From Tellurirhabdus rosea (GTDB taxonomy: Bacteria; Bacteroidota; Bacteroidia; Cytophagales; Spirosomataceae): a stretch of 64,000 nucleotides of DNA. Position numbers and translations under genes: made by a program. This document shows positions 63,764-64,000 of this stretch, in pieces (position 1 is the first letter of the stretch; each line of letters opens with the position of its first letter). The notes beneath the pieces are model-generated. The model had not been told where the DNA came from, did not search any database, and worked only from the letters and a program-made list of their open reading frames with translations. The stretch lies in NCBI RefSeq assembly GCF_026278345.1, contig NZ_CP111085.1, positions 1,438,001 through 1,502,000 on the forward strand. The letters run 5' to 3'.

Positions 63764-64000
63764 ATGTCAACCCATTTAGAAGTTACGTCTGCTTTCACCC
63801 CGTATGGACTTCTCCAGCAGGTACTTGACAGTTCGCTGAGCGGTATCCTTATCCTGAACAGCGTTCGTAACGAACAGGGCGGCCTTGTCGATTTTGAAAT
63901 AGCACTCCTCAATAAAGTAGCGGCCCAGCATCTGAACCAGCCCCCGGACGAACTGCTCGGCCGCCGCATCCGTCAGGACTTCGGTGCCCGCTGGGACGCT
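63764..64000 (+). CDS. PAS-domain sensor protein, probably histidine kinase (5' part)
   Basis: The reading frame starts with ATG at 63764 (M-S-T-H-L-E-V-T) and is open to the right edge, so only the first 79 residues are present. They show the PAS pattern LLQQVLDSSLSGILILNSV, then GLVDFEIALLNKVAAQHLNQ and PPDELLGRRIRQDF. I expect a kinase domain beyond the window, which cannot be confirmed here. The 187 nt before the start hold no further gene that I can support. Confidence 0.65.
   Translation, partial: MSTHLEVTSAFTPYGLLQQVLDSSLSGILILNSVRNEQGGLVDFEIALLNKVAAQHLNQPPDELLGRRIRQDFGARWDA

Overview
The window reads as a chromosomal segment of a Bacteroidota bacterium, most likely order Cytophagales and a Spirosoma/Larkinella-like lineage (genus is inference). 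The evidence is the Bacteroidota-type -7 promoter element TAnnTTTG in front of many genes, almost no Shine-Dalgarno sequences, a type IX secretion (T9SS) C-terminal sorting domain, a DUF1800/DUF1501 pair, TPR histidine kinases with LuxR- and LytTR-type partners, and a moderately high GC content. I see no rRNA, tRNA, CRISPR array, prophage or intact insertion sequence.

Layout. 1-2.3 kb: the 3' end of an ebo (EDB) metabolite-traffic cluster (eboE tail, eboF), followed by the decayed remains of a vanadium haloperoxidase gene. 2.4-6.8 kb: a methyltransferase, a TonB-C-domain protein coupled to a 46-residue membrane peptide, and a TPR histidine kinase that converges on and overlaps its probable NarL-type regulator. 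7-11 kb: an SDR oxidoreductase, hibernation factor, metK and a glycosyltransferase. 11.3-17 kb: crtY, lipA, OsmC, a 2H phosphoesterase and a Tat-exported class-V aminotransferase. 17-25 kb: a GH95 fucosidase, two small DUF1801/MmcQ proteins, an FAD oxidoreductase and the DUF1501/DUF1800 pair. 25-31 kb: Prc protease, FKBP isomerase, and atpA-atpG split from the rest of the ATP synthase genes. 31-41 kb: YceI, a DUF4136 lipoprotein, M23 peptidase, ZIP transporter, DUF2231, APC permease, a DUF5602-like lipoprotein, GH20 hexosaminidase and a DUF6134-like protein. 41-53 kb: ileS, a lipoprotein, purple acid phosphatase, menA, a GlxA-type regulator, a VOC protein, and argS with a glutathione peroxidase. 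53-64 kb: a large secreted unknown, DUF2905, a Ser/Gly-rich secreted protein, a degenerate receiver, a LytTR/histidine kinase operon, an ECF sigma factor, a GH140-like hydrolase, a degenerate Sua5-like protein, the CCA-adding enzyme and the start of a PAS sensor kinase.

The most unusual signal is not a protein. At least eleven intergenic inverted repeats share one architecture. The arms are built of 7-nt (sometimes 8-nt) tandem units and face each other around a short centre that usually carries GGCTCCGCC/GGCGGAGCC or a close variant. The unit sequence differs between loci (GTTATGA/GTTAAGA, ATGAACA, GAATAGG, GTTTTCT, TGAATGAC, AGTCGTA) while the design is kept. At six or more genes the stop codon lies in, or directly at the edge of, an arm.

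Most of the remaining content is housekeeping (respiration, tRNA charging, cofactors, polysaccharide degradation, two-component signalling). Gene starts were chosen from signal peptides, conserved N-termini and promoter position.
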